A DNA stretch of 24,752 nucleotides from Priapulus caudatus (lineage: Eukaryota > Priapulida > Priapulimorpha > Priapulimorphida > Priapulidae). Position numbers and translations under genes: made by a program. The DNA lies in contig NW_014577114.1 in the NCBI RefSeq assembly GCF_000485595.1, positions 683,666-708,417 of the forward strand, given 5' to 3'. Shown here one piece after another: positions 10,879-22,565 of the stretch. The notes beneath the pieces are model-generated. The model ran no database searches. It was not told the DNA's origin and worked only from the letters and a program-made list of their open reading frames with translations. How positions within the stretch are numbered: position 1 is the first letter of the stretch; each line of letters opens with the position of its first letter.

Positions 10879-11125
10879 AGACCAAGTACTATGTGTTGTA
10901 CATTTACATCGCGCAACAGCCAAAGTTGCTTATCAGAGTGAATTGCGTGTACAACTGAATAGTATAAGGGAGTGTATCAAAAAAAATTAAAACAATTTGA
11001 AATGGCATGCACGAACAGGACCTTTATTATGATGTAAAAATTTCTTTGGTGCAAGCTGGCTGTGCCCTTAAATGCATTCCTCAGTTGCTTTGTGCAAAGG
11101 GAGTGGGCTGTGTTAGAGTGCGTGA

Positions 11126-11131
11126 AATAAA
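11126..11131 (+). other. Duplicate polyadenylation hexamer
   Basis: AATAAA equivalent to 5685-5690; a second equivalent lies at 11403-11408. Confidence 0.6.
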
Positions 11132-11999
11132 TACTGGTACTTCCTGAAATTTTAGTTCACACAGTCGTCAAGAAATGAGCATATGGACGTCGTGTCTTAT
11201 AAATAATTTGGAGTCAAGTACGGATTATCCCCGACTGTGGTACTTTCTGCGTTCCAAAGCTGAACGTGTCACTGCTCAGCTTTCGACAGCCACAAACAAT
11301 TTCGTGTATGCTGGTCTATTTTGTCTAGTCAGGTCATGGCGATATCTCTGTATAGAAGGATGAGCCGAGTTCAATATCATTGTTTTCTTGTGACATATTT
11401 AGAATAAATTTTCAGTATTGTGTCATGTTTCGTTTGCGTATCAGAGGATTAGCATTCATTACTTGACACAAGTTTGCCAACAGGTAATTCTGCAGAAATG
11501 GAATACGCTGTATTCTACTAGGTATATGCTATTTCATCTTTTTTTAATTTCTCACAAATATTATTTCATTTTGCTTATAATTCAAGTCATTTTTTATGCT
11601 TCGAAACACGTTTCTGTTTTCAGTTTCATGTACATAATTCAAACTACATTAATTATTCCCTTGAGTTATTTTTTGGAAATGCACATTGAAGTAGAAACCA
11701 CGGCAAAACTTATGTGGGTCTCTGGCTTTGTAAGCGTCGGTACCCTTTTCATGAAAATTAAAAAATTATTAAAAAGGTTACATATGCACGCACGAACTGA
11801 CGCACGGTACACAATTGTGTTGTGCATTTTAAACTTGTGAATTTATTGTGCCATGTAACACTGTAAAATGTTAATGTTGTATGAGCACATGGTAATTAAT
11901 CATTTGTTAGTGATAGATCTGTAATATTGAGTGTTCAGATCTGCATTAGCCGTAGTCCACATTCAGCACAATGTCTGTTATATTTCAATTCTCAGCAAC

Positions 12000-12235
12000 A
12001 CGTTAAGGTATTCTGTCTTTATTGGTTGCTGCACCAACACAGAAGACGTTCTGTCTTTGTTGTGCTTGCCACCAATCATGCGGACGTTCTGCATGTGTTT
12101 GCTGCTGCCCACCAACGCATGCGCGACGTTCTCTCATGTGTTGTACTGCACCAACCATGCGGACGTTCTGGCATGTGTTGTGCCTGCCACCAACCATGCG
12201 GACGTTCGGCATGTGTTGTTGCTAGCCCACAACAT
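12000..12235. repeat. 36-bp minisatellite, locus 2 (truncated by gap)
   Basis: The same 36-bp unit as at 6530-6890, with more indels, so unit length varies. The array runs into the N gap and its end is unknown. Confidence 0.92.
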
Positions 12236-12260
12236 NNNNNNNNNNNNNNNNNNNNNNNNN
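12236..12260. other. Assembly gap, 25 N
   Basis: Exactly 25 undetermined bases between the truncated minisatellite of block A' and a GATA array. A fixed 25-N run is used by some long-read gap-filling software when the fill overshoots the gap; that link is inference. The true size is unknown. Confidence 0.98.
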
Positions 12261-12496
12261 CTATGAATAGATATGATAGGTAGATAGATCATGAATAGAT
12301 AGATAGGTTAGATAGATCATGTAAGATAGGAATGATAGATAGACAGACAGATAGACAGATAGACAGATAGACAGTTAGATAGATAGACAGACAGATAGAT
12401 AGATAGATGATGTAGATAGATAGATTAGATAGATAGATAGATGATAGATAGTAGATAGATAGATAGATTGATAGATAGATAGATAGATAGATAGTC

Positions 12497-12539
<43 letters not shown>

Positions 12540-12560
12540 TAGATAGATAGATAGATAGAC
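12261..12560. repeat. GATA/GACA tetranucleotide array
   Basis: About 300 bp of GATA with interspersed GACA and a few residual 27-bp units at its left end. It is equivalent to 22191-22565 and to the array at 9395-9503. Confidence 0.95.
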
Positions 12561-12665
12561 ACTGACAGGAACAGATATATCTATTAACAAAGGTTAAAAA
12601 TAAATGTAAAAATTTACTATTTAATAAACAAATACAAATTAACTAACCTGATTGGTGATGGGTTA

Positions 12666-12730
12666 GTCGTAAGCATTAATTAATTAATAATAATATAATA
12701 AATAATAATATAAATTAATTAATTAAGGTG
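12666..12730. repeat. AT-rich TTAA/AATA repeat
   Basis: TTAATTAATTAATAATAATA-type low-complexity sequence, bracketed by TTAATTAATTAA on each side; matched at about 22682-22733. Confidence 0.8.
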
Positions 12731-13825
12731 TGTCTGTGCTATGCCTCTACTAGCCTGCGCATTGCTAGCAGAACTTGTAAAAGAAAGCTCGTATGTGTGC
12801 GGCGCATTCGTGTACCGTGTTGAATGCGTGTGTTTTACGGGTTTATTAAAATCTTAATCTCTCATCCTTGTATGTTTTGTCAGATACGATCATGGAATTG
12901 TCCCATATTATCTTTAAAAATCACCATATCTAGTATTTTTTTACACACATAGTACAAATCTGTCGTTCATTTTAGCTACGCGTATGTATAAAACCAACAG
13001 TAATGCTAGCATTATTTATCGGCCCTAATTGCATATCTAGAAAATTGAGCGCACCAAGCGAGTTATCGTTATACAGGATCGTCCTATCACTAAATGTAGT
13101 ACTGGCTTTTATAGTTTCACGCAAAGGGTTGCGAGATAACTTGTTGTATATGATTCTGCTAACGCCGCAACATGGGAATCAATGCTATAGAATACGTATT
13201 TTATTAAGAAGCTTAAATTAAATAAAAAACTTATAGATAATGCAATAACGAGTATTAGAAATGAAAACGTAAAAGGACGTGCGATGTCGCCACCTTGCAA
13301 TATTTGCAATTCGTAGATCAGGCTGCTCTTTTCTGCAGTTTGGTCTGGCTCTTAGACGAAATACGATAATAACGCTATGCTGTATATTTCTCATGAAGAG
13401 AAAAGAAAATTTAGTATTTAAGGAAAAAAAAAAGGAGCTCGACTATTGAAAGACTTATTGAAGTTTTGTTCAGTCGACTGAAAAACATCCACTGGCCTCG
13501 AAATAAAATTCGTATCTCCATGTCATGGATGGCATTCCATGCATGCCCGCATCAGGATGCTGGGTGGTGGTAGAACTTGAAAGGTAGGAAAGAGTTAGAA
13601 GAGACTGGTTACCGGTGTACCTTGCAGACACCATGTGAAATATGGGAGGGGCACGGGATACACGCAACATAAAAGCATATAACATATAGTAACAGGGATG
13701 CACATTACATGGCCGACCAGTTGATAACTTTGCTGCGCGTACGCTTCAGTTGCGTATTGTGTGTCTCGCAGCGTATTTAATCGTTCGGGTAGATTTTGAT
13801 TGCTTAATACTTAGCGCACTGAAAT
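12731..13825. other. Non-coding part of block C, nothing recognised
   Basis: About 1.1 kb without a supported gene or element. The copy at 22734-23830 shows indels that break every frame of note. Confidence 0.6.
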
Positions 13826-13855
13826 TATAATATATATATATATATATATATATTA
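13826..13855. repeat. (TA)n microsatellite
   Basis: A run of alternating TA followed by about 70 bp of AT-only low-complexity DNA; copy at about 23832-23930. Confidence 0.9.
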
Positions 13856-13929
13856 TATTAAATATATTAAAATATTAAAATAAGTATAAAAATAATATAA
13901 TAAATACATATATAAATAAATATAAATGT

Positions 13930-14640
13930 TGATTGACAATTGTAAAGAGAGAACTCGATGTCGCCAGTGTGGGACAGAATAAACATGACGGCGGAAAGCC
14001 GTATGTGGTAACTGAAGCTCGCTAGCGTTCGCATTGCTTCACCAATAGATCTGTGTGGATACTTACGTTCTCTGACTATATTGCCTCCTACGTATCGGTT
14101 ACCGTTAACTGTTTGCTGGCCTGTCTGGCTAGTCATTATAGTTCGGATATAGCCTATGCGTTGGCCTTTTCTCCGTCTTGCCCGTGGACTTTAATGTACT
14201 GTTTTTGCTCGTCTTTTGAAACATGCTCGTTGCGCTGCCAGTGCCAGTCTTTCTGCCAACCTTGTTTATCTACCTTGTCACGTAACAACTGGTTGGATGT
14301 TATATCATTAAGTTTAGTAGGAAAGCGACATGCTCGCTGTGTTATCCAAATTATGAATAAATTATTATTATAAATATTATGATTGAATATATATATTAGT
14401 CTATTGACAAAATGACCTGTCTGAGCAATAGGAGTAAAATATAAGATTAGGCTAGTGATATTAATATGGAAATAGCATACTCATAATGGCTTGTTCTTAT
14501 GTTTCTCACCAGAAATGAGTTTTTGTGTATGTGGCGTAGGTCACCTCAGTGAGATGGTGAAATTGACAATTACCGGGAGGAAGAGAGAGTAAACACCTAT
14601 ATATATTGGCTTGCCGGTCTCGTAAATCACCATCATCGTC
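13930..14640. other. Non-coding part of block C, nothing recognised
   Basis: Moderately complex sequence repeated at 23930-24660. Frames in either direction were read and resembled no family I know; they are not maintained between the copies. Confidence 0.55.
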
Positions 14641-15165
14641 GTATAAAGAACAGCGCGAATATAATAATATAAAAAATAAATAAAAAATATTTAAACAAAT
14701 AAATAATATATAAAAATACATTAATATAATTAATAATAAAAATAAAAATAAGAAATGTACGACTGAATAATGAATAAATGAATGAAGGAATGAATGAATG
14801 AATGAATGAATCGATTGATTGGTTGATGGCGCGATTGATGGGTTAATGACTGAATGAATTAATAAATGAATATATGAATAGTCACATAAATATATTAATT
14901 AATAAAATAATAATAATAATAATATATAAATAAATTTTGATTGACTAAATGAATGCATAAATGGATGAATGGATTGATGGATGGATGAATGGATGAATAA
15001 ATAAATAAATAAATGTATGACAGAATGAATAAATGAATGAATGAATGAATGAATGAATGAATGAATGAATTAACGTATAGATGAATGGATAGATGGTTGC
15101 ATGGATAGATAGATGACTGGATTGATTATGAATATAAATAAATAAGTAAATAAATAATCTAATAA
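14640..15165. repeat. AT-rich and AATG tetranucleotide array
   Basis: Starts as AATA/TAAA low-complexity DNA, then a degenerate (AATG)n array with runs of TGAATGAATGAATGAATGAA at about 14785-14810 and about 15030-15070, and GGATGGAT and GATAGATG variants. It begins block D, which has no second copy in the window. Confidence 0.93.
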
Positions 15166-15259
15166 AACTTTTTGTAACCGAGGCGTTGGTAACGAGGAGG
15201 AATGCTGTATCACGCCAACCAATAACCGTAATAAATGCGCAGCTTAGTTAGCCCTGCCA

Positions 15260-15709
15260 TGGGACACACCATTCGAATTTATTCGACGTCCGCGGCGATA
15301 ATATCCGCAGCGAAATTCGCGGCGAAAAATTTCGCACCCGCATGCGAATAATTGAGCGGACACACGTCCGCATCGGACACACTACACGCGATTCACTGGC
15401 GCCACACGGCTCCAGCATGGCTCCAACAGTCATTATGGTCACGTGATTAGCATGACTAGATCAAGTGATTTCGCTGTGATTATAACTAATCGGCCGGCTT
15501 TGCGACGGACACACCATGGCGAATTTTGTAGCGGCAGCGGTAAAATCCGCAGCGAAATATCAAACTAGTTTCGATCGCCGGCCGAATTATCCGGTGCGGA
15601 TGAAATTCGCAGCGAAATTCGCGCCGCGCTTGGCGGACACACATGCGAATTTCGCTGCGATTTTTACAATTGCTGTGGACGTGCGAATGATCCGCATGTG
15701 TGTTCCCCC
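15260..15709. mobile_element. Imperfect palindromic MITE-like element(s) with GGACACAC repeats
   Basis: Left end GGGACACACCATTCG, right end CGCATGTGTGTTCCC, an imperfect inverted repeat. GGACACAC recurs at 15358, 15375, 15507 and 15635. Palindromic words GCAGCGAAATTCGC and GCGAATTTCGCTGC fill the interior. Several of the GGACACAC occurrences are followed by ATGGCGAATTT- or ATGCGAATTT-type sequence, so copies may be nested or the element may have compound termini. Very CpG-rich, with no transposase frame. The frames on each strand (15248-15442, 15516-15770) follow the element and are not genes. Confidence 0.6.
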
Positions 15710-16040
15710 GCTTTATCTTGCAACGTCGGTAATGTGCAGCTTGGCTTACGCATCTTGGACAGGTAAGTAAGCACTCCTGTTAGTATTAGACGGTGTCAAC
15801 GCAGGCTGCCGCCGCTCCCAGCTGAGCTGTCTCATCAGGCCTTTACTTACGTGAGCCAGTTAGTTACGGTTTAATTAGTATTAAGATAATTGTCATTTGT
15901 ACAAAGCAGACTAGAATTGTTCAGTGTTTACAGGAATTGATATAATTTTTGACGCACGACGAGGACAGGCGCGAACTAAAATATACCCAACATGAGTGCC
16001 GCAACGAGAGAGCAAAATAAGAGTTGGTGGACAGATACAA
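15710..16040. other. Unique non-coding DNA
   Basis: About 330 bp between the palindromic element and the CA array. CAGGTAAGTA at about 15760 resembles a splice donor but no coding context supports it. Confidence 0.5.
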
Positions 16041-16044
16041 ACCG

Positions 16045-16593
16045 GATACAACACACACACGCACGCAACGCAGTCACACATACACCACACACGCATCGCA
16101 CACGCACGCGTCGCCACACACACACAAGCAACACAACACACACGCACACACACACACACGCGCCCACAACACATACACGCCACACGCACGCACGACCACA
16201 ACACACACACACACACGACACACACACACAGCACACACCACAACCACACACACAAACACACACACACACACAGCACGCGGCACACAACATACACGCACCG
16301 ACGCACGACACACGCACGCGCGCACGACACACACACACAACACACACACACCACACACCACACACGCGCACACAACACATACACCACACACGCACCGGCA
16401 ACACGCACGCGCACACACCACACACACACACACACACACGACAACACATACACACATCACACGCTGCGCGCGCGCACACGCACCACAGCACGCACACACC
16501 ACATTCACACACCCCACACACACACGACATCGACACCGCTGCGCGCACACACACACATACACGCACACGACCAGCACACAACACAACGCACAG

Positions 16594-16630
<37 letters not shown>

Positions 16631-16830
16631 CCAGGCACAACACGCACATCACCGCGCCGCGCACGCCACACGCGCTACGCGCACACACACACACACACAC
16701 AACACACACACACATACCAAAATGTCCACATACACACAACATAACACGCAGCTACGCTACACCCGCAACGCCCACGCACACCACATACGAGCACACGCAC
16801 ACGCACGCACAGCGCCGTCACGCATGCGCA
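16045..16830. repeat. CA-rich low-complexity array in block D
   Basis: About 790 bp of degenerate CACA, CACGCA and CACAC words, many with CpG. The flanks differ from those of the two arrays next to Rab2 exon copies, so this is an independent array. The long frames on both strands are repeat products. Confidence 0.95.
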
Positions 16831-17604
16831 CACTCGCACAAGAATCGCGAGATTGCAGAAAGCGGATTGACGGACGGATGGGACGAGGAACGACAATAAG
16901 AGTCGTCTACAGTAATTCAGCGGACAGGTCAGAATCAGTATGGGCGCACACACGCGGCACGGAAACAGTACACAAAACGTAAACAGCACAATTCTATTAT
17001 CACCCGACGCACCACTAAGCAGTGCACGCACGCACGCGCACAGCATTACATTCCGCAAGCACAGGTTTACTACGAGCACAAGGACTTTCTATGTAATCGT
17101 GACAAAGACCACTAGTCTGTCACAACTGTATGTACAATTGTGGTCGTATCTACCTTACGCTGTAGACGTATACAGTACTATAACTATTCCCTATACTAGG
17201 CTTACGGGTCTGTATGATTTTTGCCTTGGCCTTGTTTTTCTGTTCTTACTATTTTCGCTGAAATACTGATAAGTTATTTCCACTTAATTTTTTCTATATT
17301 CTCAGAGCGCTGCGCCTAGATCATTTTTTGAACGTAATTACGACATTCCAATACCAATAAATGTGGTAACAACAACTTCGTTAACTTAAAGCCGTGGAAA
17401 CTGTGACACAAATTATGCTGACTTTGTTTACTGAGCTGATTTATTGTCCATGCGCGGACAGTCGCCATTCGGAAGGCCGTCTTTTCGTTTTATACACATT
17501 CGCGCGCATACTGTTAGTCCAATTGGCATGACACCTTTTCTTGTTATTTCAGAAGTACTTGCGCTCACCTGGACACATATTTCCTCGACATATCACGGTG
17601 TACA
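16831..17604. other. Unique non-coding DNA, nothing recognised
   Basis: Mixed-composition sequence between the CA array and the repeated D1 unit. TTGTTATTTCAG at about 17541-17552 is acceptor-like, but the short frame after it matches nothing I know. Confidence 0.5.
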
Positions 17605-18280
17605 GGCCCCGTCCACACCATAGCGATGCTGAAACTATGAGATTGCGTTGTAAAAAAATATTTTTATACCGCCACCACGCAACCTCAAATCAACAATTTT
17701 GTCCACTTTCTAGCCTATTCAACCGATGGGTTGCGTGTGGGTTGGTTCATGGGCTGCGTGTGAGTTGCCGACTGAAACTATGATCCCCCAATATCTGCGA
17801 TACACGCTGCGTACGAAATTGCGTGCGAGTGGCTCTCGCTGAGTTCGGTTCAAAACTTACGAAGGTTGCGTTGGACCTGCGTGCTAGTTGCGTGCGAGTT
17901 GCGCTTCAAAACTTCACAAGTTAGCGTTGGACCTGCTGACCTAGTTATCGTGCTAATTGCGAATATCGGTACGTGCCTGCGTAAAACCTTGTAATATATA
18001 AAAACCTGTTAATAACGCGTAAAACTGCATGTCGGATCGAGTACTTGTACCCAAGGACCCAGGTGCCGCCAAGTGACATGCCAGCTTCAAGCCCAGGGTC
18101 CAGAGGCCAACCTGTACTTGGTTGATTTTTGCTGTGATGCGAGGACCAAACTCTCCGTCTAGACTCATCGTACATCTCGGGGGCATCCTATAACAGTTCT
18201 TTGAATGCCCAAGTGTCCGGAGCTTCACCAGAAGCTGCGTCGTAGAGACCAAAAGTCAAGGCGCCGCTGCTAAATCTATG
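17605..18280. repeat. Dispersed repeat unit D1
   Basis: About 676 bp beginning GGCCCCGTCCACACCATAGC and ending near AAGGCGCCGCTGCTAA. It is matched by 18859-19543 with many differences. Inside are recurrent GCGTGCGAGTTGCG and GCGTTGGACCTGCG words. The GGCCCCGTCCACAC beginning resembles a DNA-transposon terminus (inference). The reverse strand gives short frames with no recognised domain. Confidence 0.7.
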
Positions 18281-18858
18281 GGTACTAACCTCCCACTTAT
18301 GTGTTGGTGTTTGCCTAAATTGACGATTAAACTGATATCCAATAACGAAGAGGTCAGCTCCATGTTTGTCACCTCGGAGGTCCCACCAACAACTGACACC
18401 GATCTAGAAAAGGCCAGACTATTTATACCATTTCTCAACACGCATGTACGTACGCACTAACACGCAACTCACACGCAAACTAACTAGGGTTGGCGGATAC
18501 GCTGGGATACGCCAATAGGTGGGGGTACGCTACACCAACGCAACTGATCGCAACAGAGCACGCAACACGCATCGCCAAAATTATGTTCGACAACAGGTAC
18601 GCAACACAGACTTTCGCCAACAATGTACGCTCCAAAAAACTTGGCCAGATACTCTAATTGGACCTGTGGCGATTCAACCTGCGTTCTAACGTATGACGTT
18701 GGGTACCTGTGCTCTGCGATCGTTGTTGCGATCGGGTGTTGCAGATGCGGTGATTTCCGTGCGTAGCGTACCTGTTGCGTCAGCTTGCCGTATTAATAGC
18801 ATCCGCAGGCATTCGCACGAAATTACTGTGAACAGCTTTTCAAATTCTGAACTTCAAG
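18281..18858. other. Spacer between D1 and D2
   Basis: Sequence not shared by the two D units. Contains CACGCAACTCACACGCAAAC at 18459-18480, the reverse complement of words frequent in D1, suggesting an inverted arrangement of the same family. The minus-strand frame at 18256-18441 has no family I can name. Confidence 0.45.
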
Positions 18859-19543
18859 GCGCCCCTGTCACACCATAGCGTTATTGCTGAAACTATGAGT
18901 TGCGGTGGTAACAATAATATTTTTTATACGCCACCAAACGCCACACAATCCAACAATTTTGTTCAATTTCTAGCCTATTCACCTATGGTTGCAGTGTGAG
19001 TTGCGCTGTGGGTTGCGTCGTGGGATTGCGTATGGGTTCGCGCTGTGTAGTTGCCGAACATGAACTTATTGATACTTCAATATCTGCGATTCACCCTGGC
19101 GTACGAGTTGGCGTTGCGATGATTGCGTGCAGAACTTACGAGTTGCCGTTTGAGTTTGCGCTTCAAAAACTTACCAAGTTGCGTTGGAAACCTGCGTCGC
19201 TAGTTACGATAGCCTAATTGCGAATTATCGGTACGTGGTAAATCCTGTAATATAAACCATGTTGAATAACGTAAACTGCATGTCGGAGATACATTGTCAC
19301 CCGAGCCGGTGTCGCAAAGCTGACTCGCCAGCTCTCAGGCCAGCGCGTCCAGGGGCCAACCTGTTACTTCGGTGTTTTGCCTTGGGTGATGCGAAGAACC
19401 CAACTCTCGTATTCAGCTCATCGTACATCTCGGATGGGCATCTTCATGATAGTTACCTTGAATGCACCTTGGTCCTCGTTCCGGAGCATCCACCAGAAGC
19501 TGGTCGTAGAGACCAAAAGTCAAGGCGCCTGCTAATCTTATGC
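18859..19543. repeat. Dispersed repeat unit D2
   Basis: Starts GGCGCCCCTGTCACACCATA and ends near AAGGCGCCTGCTAATC. Collinear with D1 (17605-18280), with frequent indels and substitutions. It is joined directly to the 36-bp minisatellite of block B'. Confidence 0.7.
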
Positions 19544-19551
19544 GTCTATCT

Positions 19552-19705
19552 CGCGGACGTTCTCCATGTGTTGTGCTGCACCAACCATGCGGACGTTCTC
19601 CATGTGTTGTGCTGCACCAACCATGCGGACGTTCTCCATGTGTTGTGCTGCACCAACCATGCGGACGTTCTGCATGTGTTGTGCTGCACCAACCATGCGG
19701 ACGTT
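19552..19705. repeat. 36-bp minisatellite, locus 3
   Basis: About four clean 36-bp units; the first three carry CTCCATG and the fourth CTGCATG. It follows D2 without transition and leads into block B'. Frames on both strands give artefactual peptide repeats. Confidence 0.95.
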
Positions 19706-20841
19706 GTGTAGCAGTACTGGTAATTAAATCTGTTAATTTTGTACATGCGTTTCTATTCTAGACTTGAAAATGTTCTCTGGTCTTGTCGGTAGATTGTGTC
19801 TGTTTGAAAATAGAAGTCAAATATTGGTCCCTGCCTCTAGTATGTGCGTAATATCTGGCACGGTTGCATATACAACCATGGATGTAATTTTGTAATAGAA
19901 TTCTTACGGTTTATTTAATGAAAAGCAAGCAATTATAAGTTGGTAGATCTTTGGCTGTGATTTAAGAAAAAATTATTAGAGTGTTTGCAACTACATTCAT
20001 GCCTTTGCCCGATTCTCTTAGGTTATCTGGAGTTTATAAATTGAAAAACCTGTATTACATATAAATTTTCTATACATTTTCAATTTTAGTATTGCATCAG
20101 TCATATGTAGCTGTGATGTCATTATTTACACACAACCAAGTACAATATTATGTATATTAAATTGATAATGTATAGTAATGTGTATTTTACCATTTTACTG
20201 CTTTCATATCTTGTCTTGTTTCTCATAATGAAGTGTTTCTAATGTGCAGTATTTTCCGGATTTGTTGCAACTTTACAGTATCTAACCTGAGTTGATTTTC
20301 CCTAGTTTTAACTATAGTAATTATTTATTGTTCTTGATTCCCCCCCCCCACACACACCTCTCTCTCCTTTTCTCCCCCTCTCTCTCTCTCTTTTTGTTGT
20401 TTGTACTTGCAACAGCTAAAAGGCAAACTCATGCTATGTATTGTACTATAAAACGAATTAAGTAAAATAACTTGTTGTTCAGAAAATTTGGGGAAAAAAA
20501 TTCTTGTTTTTATCTTATTTTACTGCCGGTTTTTAGGCTTATGAATGTCGATTAGCATAGCCAATTAGGTAGGTATTAATATTTAAAATTTATAATAAAC
20601 TCAAAAGGCAAAGATGTCTTTCAGCAAAAGTATTTTAGCGGCACATATGTATCCCTATCAGTAAGTAACACTGGTACATATATAATCATAGGTCTCGACT
20701 ATCTGAACAATGAATATATGAAAGTATTAACTATAGCCATGTGCCTCAATAAAGGCACGTGGTAGTACCCGACACTTTAAACAAATGATACATATTATTA
20801 CAAATTATATATATGCATAACCTATAGGAACAAGTTAACAC

Positions 20842-21231
20842 TAGGCGCGTTCACACTGGCGCGAATAAGCGGGATGCAAATCCCGGTTTTTGCATCGCGA
20901 TCGAAATACCGAGATTATTACAAGTGTGAACGCAATAATACCCACTAATAATCGCGCTCCAAATCGCACTTTTGACTGCGATTATTTGGAATTAGCGGTG
21001 TGAACGCTCGCGCAAATAATCCCGGTATTTTCTATCCCATCATTCCAAGCGAGTGAGCAGTGAGCATGCGCAGTGAGCATCATTCCGGCAGTGAGCATGC
21101 GCAGTTCTATTAATAGAATTATCCCACTCGCGCGATTAGCGCGATTATTCGCCTGTGTGAACACGAATACAATTTTCTCGGTATTTCATCGCGATTAGCA
21201 TCGCGGTTTTTCTTGTGTGTGAACGCGCCTA
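20842..21231. mobile_element. MITE-like element, copy 2 (390 bp)
   Basis: Termini TAGGCGCGTTCACAC and GTGTGAACGCGCCTA are exact inverted repeats here. Same interior as at 8023-8433 with small deletions and a local rearrangement at about 21045-21090, where GAGCATGCGCAGT is doubled. Confidence 0.75.
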
Positions 21232-21586
21232 TTATTGACTACTAATTCCACGCGTATGAACCATATCAGCCAAGCAAAACCATTTGCAACTCGTCTACTG
21301 CTATATACTATATATTACATACCATATACTCGTAATCGAACTAATTTCTACCCACTTACTTATGTTTCCCGTCTTTCGATTGTGTAGCGTTTTTGTCAAG
21401 TCGTGGCTACTTAACCTACTATGTCAGGTTGCGCGAGGACGTTCCCTAAGACACAGAAGTACACACAGAAAATACATTCACAAACCACACCACATACTTA
21501 TTGCTTAATTACGAGGCGTCCCGGTACTACCGCCACTCCGCGTTGTACAAGACCGACCGCAAGGTCGATTCAGAAGGCAAATCAGG

Positions 21587-21648
21587 GGATTCACCCACTG
21601 ATCTCTATAATAAAATTAATTATATTATAGAGATCAGTGGATTCACCC
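21587..21648. repeat. Palindrome flanked by 10-bp direct repeats, copy 2
   Basis: GGATTCACCC at 21587-21596 and 21639-21648 around a 42-bp palindrome with the same 16-bp arms as copy 1 and a loop one base shorter. Confidence 0.9.
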
Positions 21649-21681
21649 AACAAATCAGGGACATCAGCACCCAACGTTGAA

Positions 21682-21903
21682 CACAGGCACTTGAAGCGTT
21701 TCAATAAAATATAATGCTAAATAAATACGAAATCTATTTACTACAAATTCTTAATGTTTCTATACTCTACATTTAATGTCATTTACGAGAAACTGTCGGC
21801 AATAATAGGTGAAAGAGAGTATAGAAACATTAAGAATTTGGTAGTAAATAGATTTCGTATTTATTTAGCATTATATTTTATTGAAACGCTTCAAGTGCCT
21901 GTG
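21682..21903. mobile_element. Hairpin element with 87/88-bp arms, copy 2
   Basis: As at 8886-9108; the left arm lacks one C (ACTACAAATT for ACTACCAAATT) and one loop position differs. Right arm unchanged. Confidence 0.85.
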
Positions 21904-22186
21904 CGTGGAACGATGTTGCGCGAAATTTTTTTTTGTCTTTCAGTGTGACTAATCTATGTATTATTGTCGAAACCATGGTGGCAATGATGGTTTCGGCTCT
22001 TAAGCTTACTTAGGACCTCCCCCCTCCAACCGTAAATTGGGTAAGCTCACCATGGATCCTTGTCTCCAGCGCGTCTTACTCCTCTGCTGCGCAGCGCACC
22101 AGCGCATGACCTACCTTAGCTGGACCTAGCTTAGCTGGAGTGCGATAAATGGTAGTCGTGCCACTGCAGGCAAGGCCCCTACGTCA

Positions 22187-22415
22187 TGATCATGAATAGA
22201 TAGATAGGTAGATAGATCAGAATAGATAGATAGATAGATAGATAGGTAGATAGATAGGTAGATAGATCATGAATAGATAGATAGGTAGATAGATCATGAA
22301 TAGATAGATAGGTAGATAGATCATGAATAGATAGATAGGTAGATAGATCATGAATAGATAGATAGACAGACAGATAGACAGATAGACAGATAGACAGTTA
22401 GATAGATAGACAGAC

Positions 22416-22471
<56 letters not shown>

Positions 22472-22493
22472 TAGATAGATAGATTGTAGATAG

Positions 22494-22565
<72 letters not shown>
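22187..22565. repeat. GATA/GACA array linking B' to C'
   Basis: Begins with 27-bp units as at 9395-9503, then GACAGATA and pure GATA runs to 22565, where GACACTGACAGG starts the complex part of C'. This uninterrupted link shows that block B is normally followed by block C. Confidence 0.95.

Larger units (their letters stand above)
9504..12235. repeat. Duplicated block A' (copy 2, lower-quality sequence)
   Basis: Collinear copy of 3991 to about 6770. It begins in the middle of a GATA unit and ends in the middle of the 36-bp minisatellite at the run of N. Compared with copy 1 it has many isolated one-base insertions and deletions throughout, including in the Rab2 exon, with few clean substitutions. 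This pattern suits error-prone long-read sequence or an uncollapsed haplotype better than an old duplication. Confidence 0.93.
12261..14690. repeat. Duplicated block C (copy 1)
   Basis: Runs from the GATA array through AT-rich DNA to about 14690 and matches 22191-24689. After AAATATTTA the copies part: here into ACAAATAAATAATA, there into TTGGTCAGTTCC. Several medium frames exist (for example 14053-14373) but are interrupted by indels in the other copy and resemble no protein I recognise. Confidence 0.92.
19706..22190. repeat. Duplicated block B' (copy 2)
   Basis: Collinear copy of 6896-9394, indel-rich in its first 1.3 kb and much closer to copy 1 after about 21100. It contains one local replacement at about 20725-20770. 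Unlike copy 1 it runs straight through the GATA array into block C'. Confidence 0.93.

Noticed and set aside
10021-10990. Frames of up to 320 residues over the second CA array
   Set aside because: Same repeat artefact; no codon bias or domain, and the tail is the Rab2 exon copy read with frameshifts.
14053-14373. A 106-residue Cys-rich frame in block C
   Set aside because: The same sequence in block C' has indels that break it, and no family is recognised.
15911-16982. Frames of up to 328 residues over the block D CA array
   Set aside because: Dinucleotide repeat translation only.
18256-18441. Possible retrotransposon-derived peptide on the minus strand
   Set aside because: I looked for a zinc knuckle or protease motif in this frame and its neighbours and found none that holds up.
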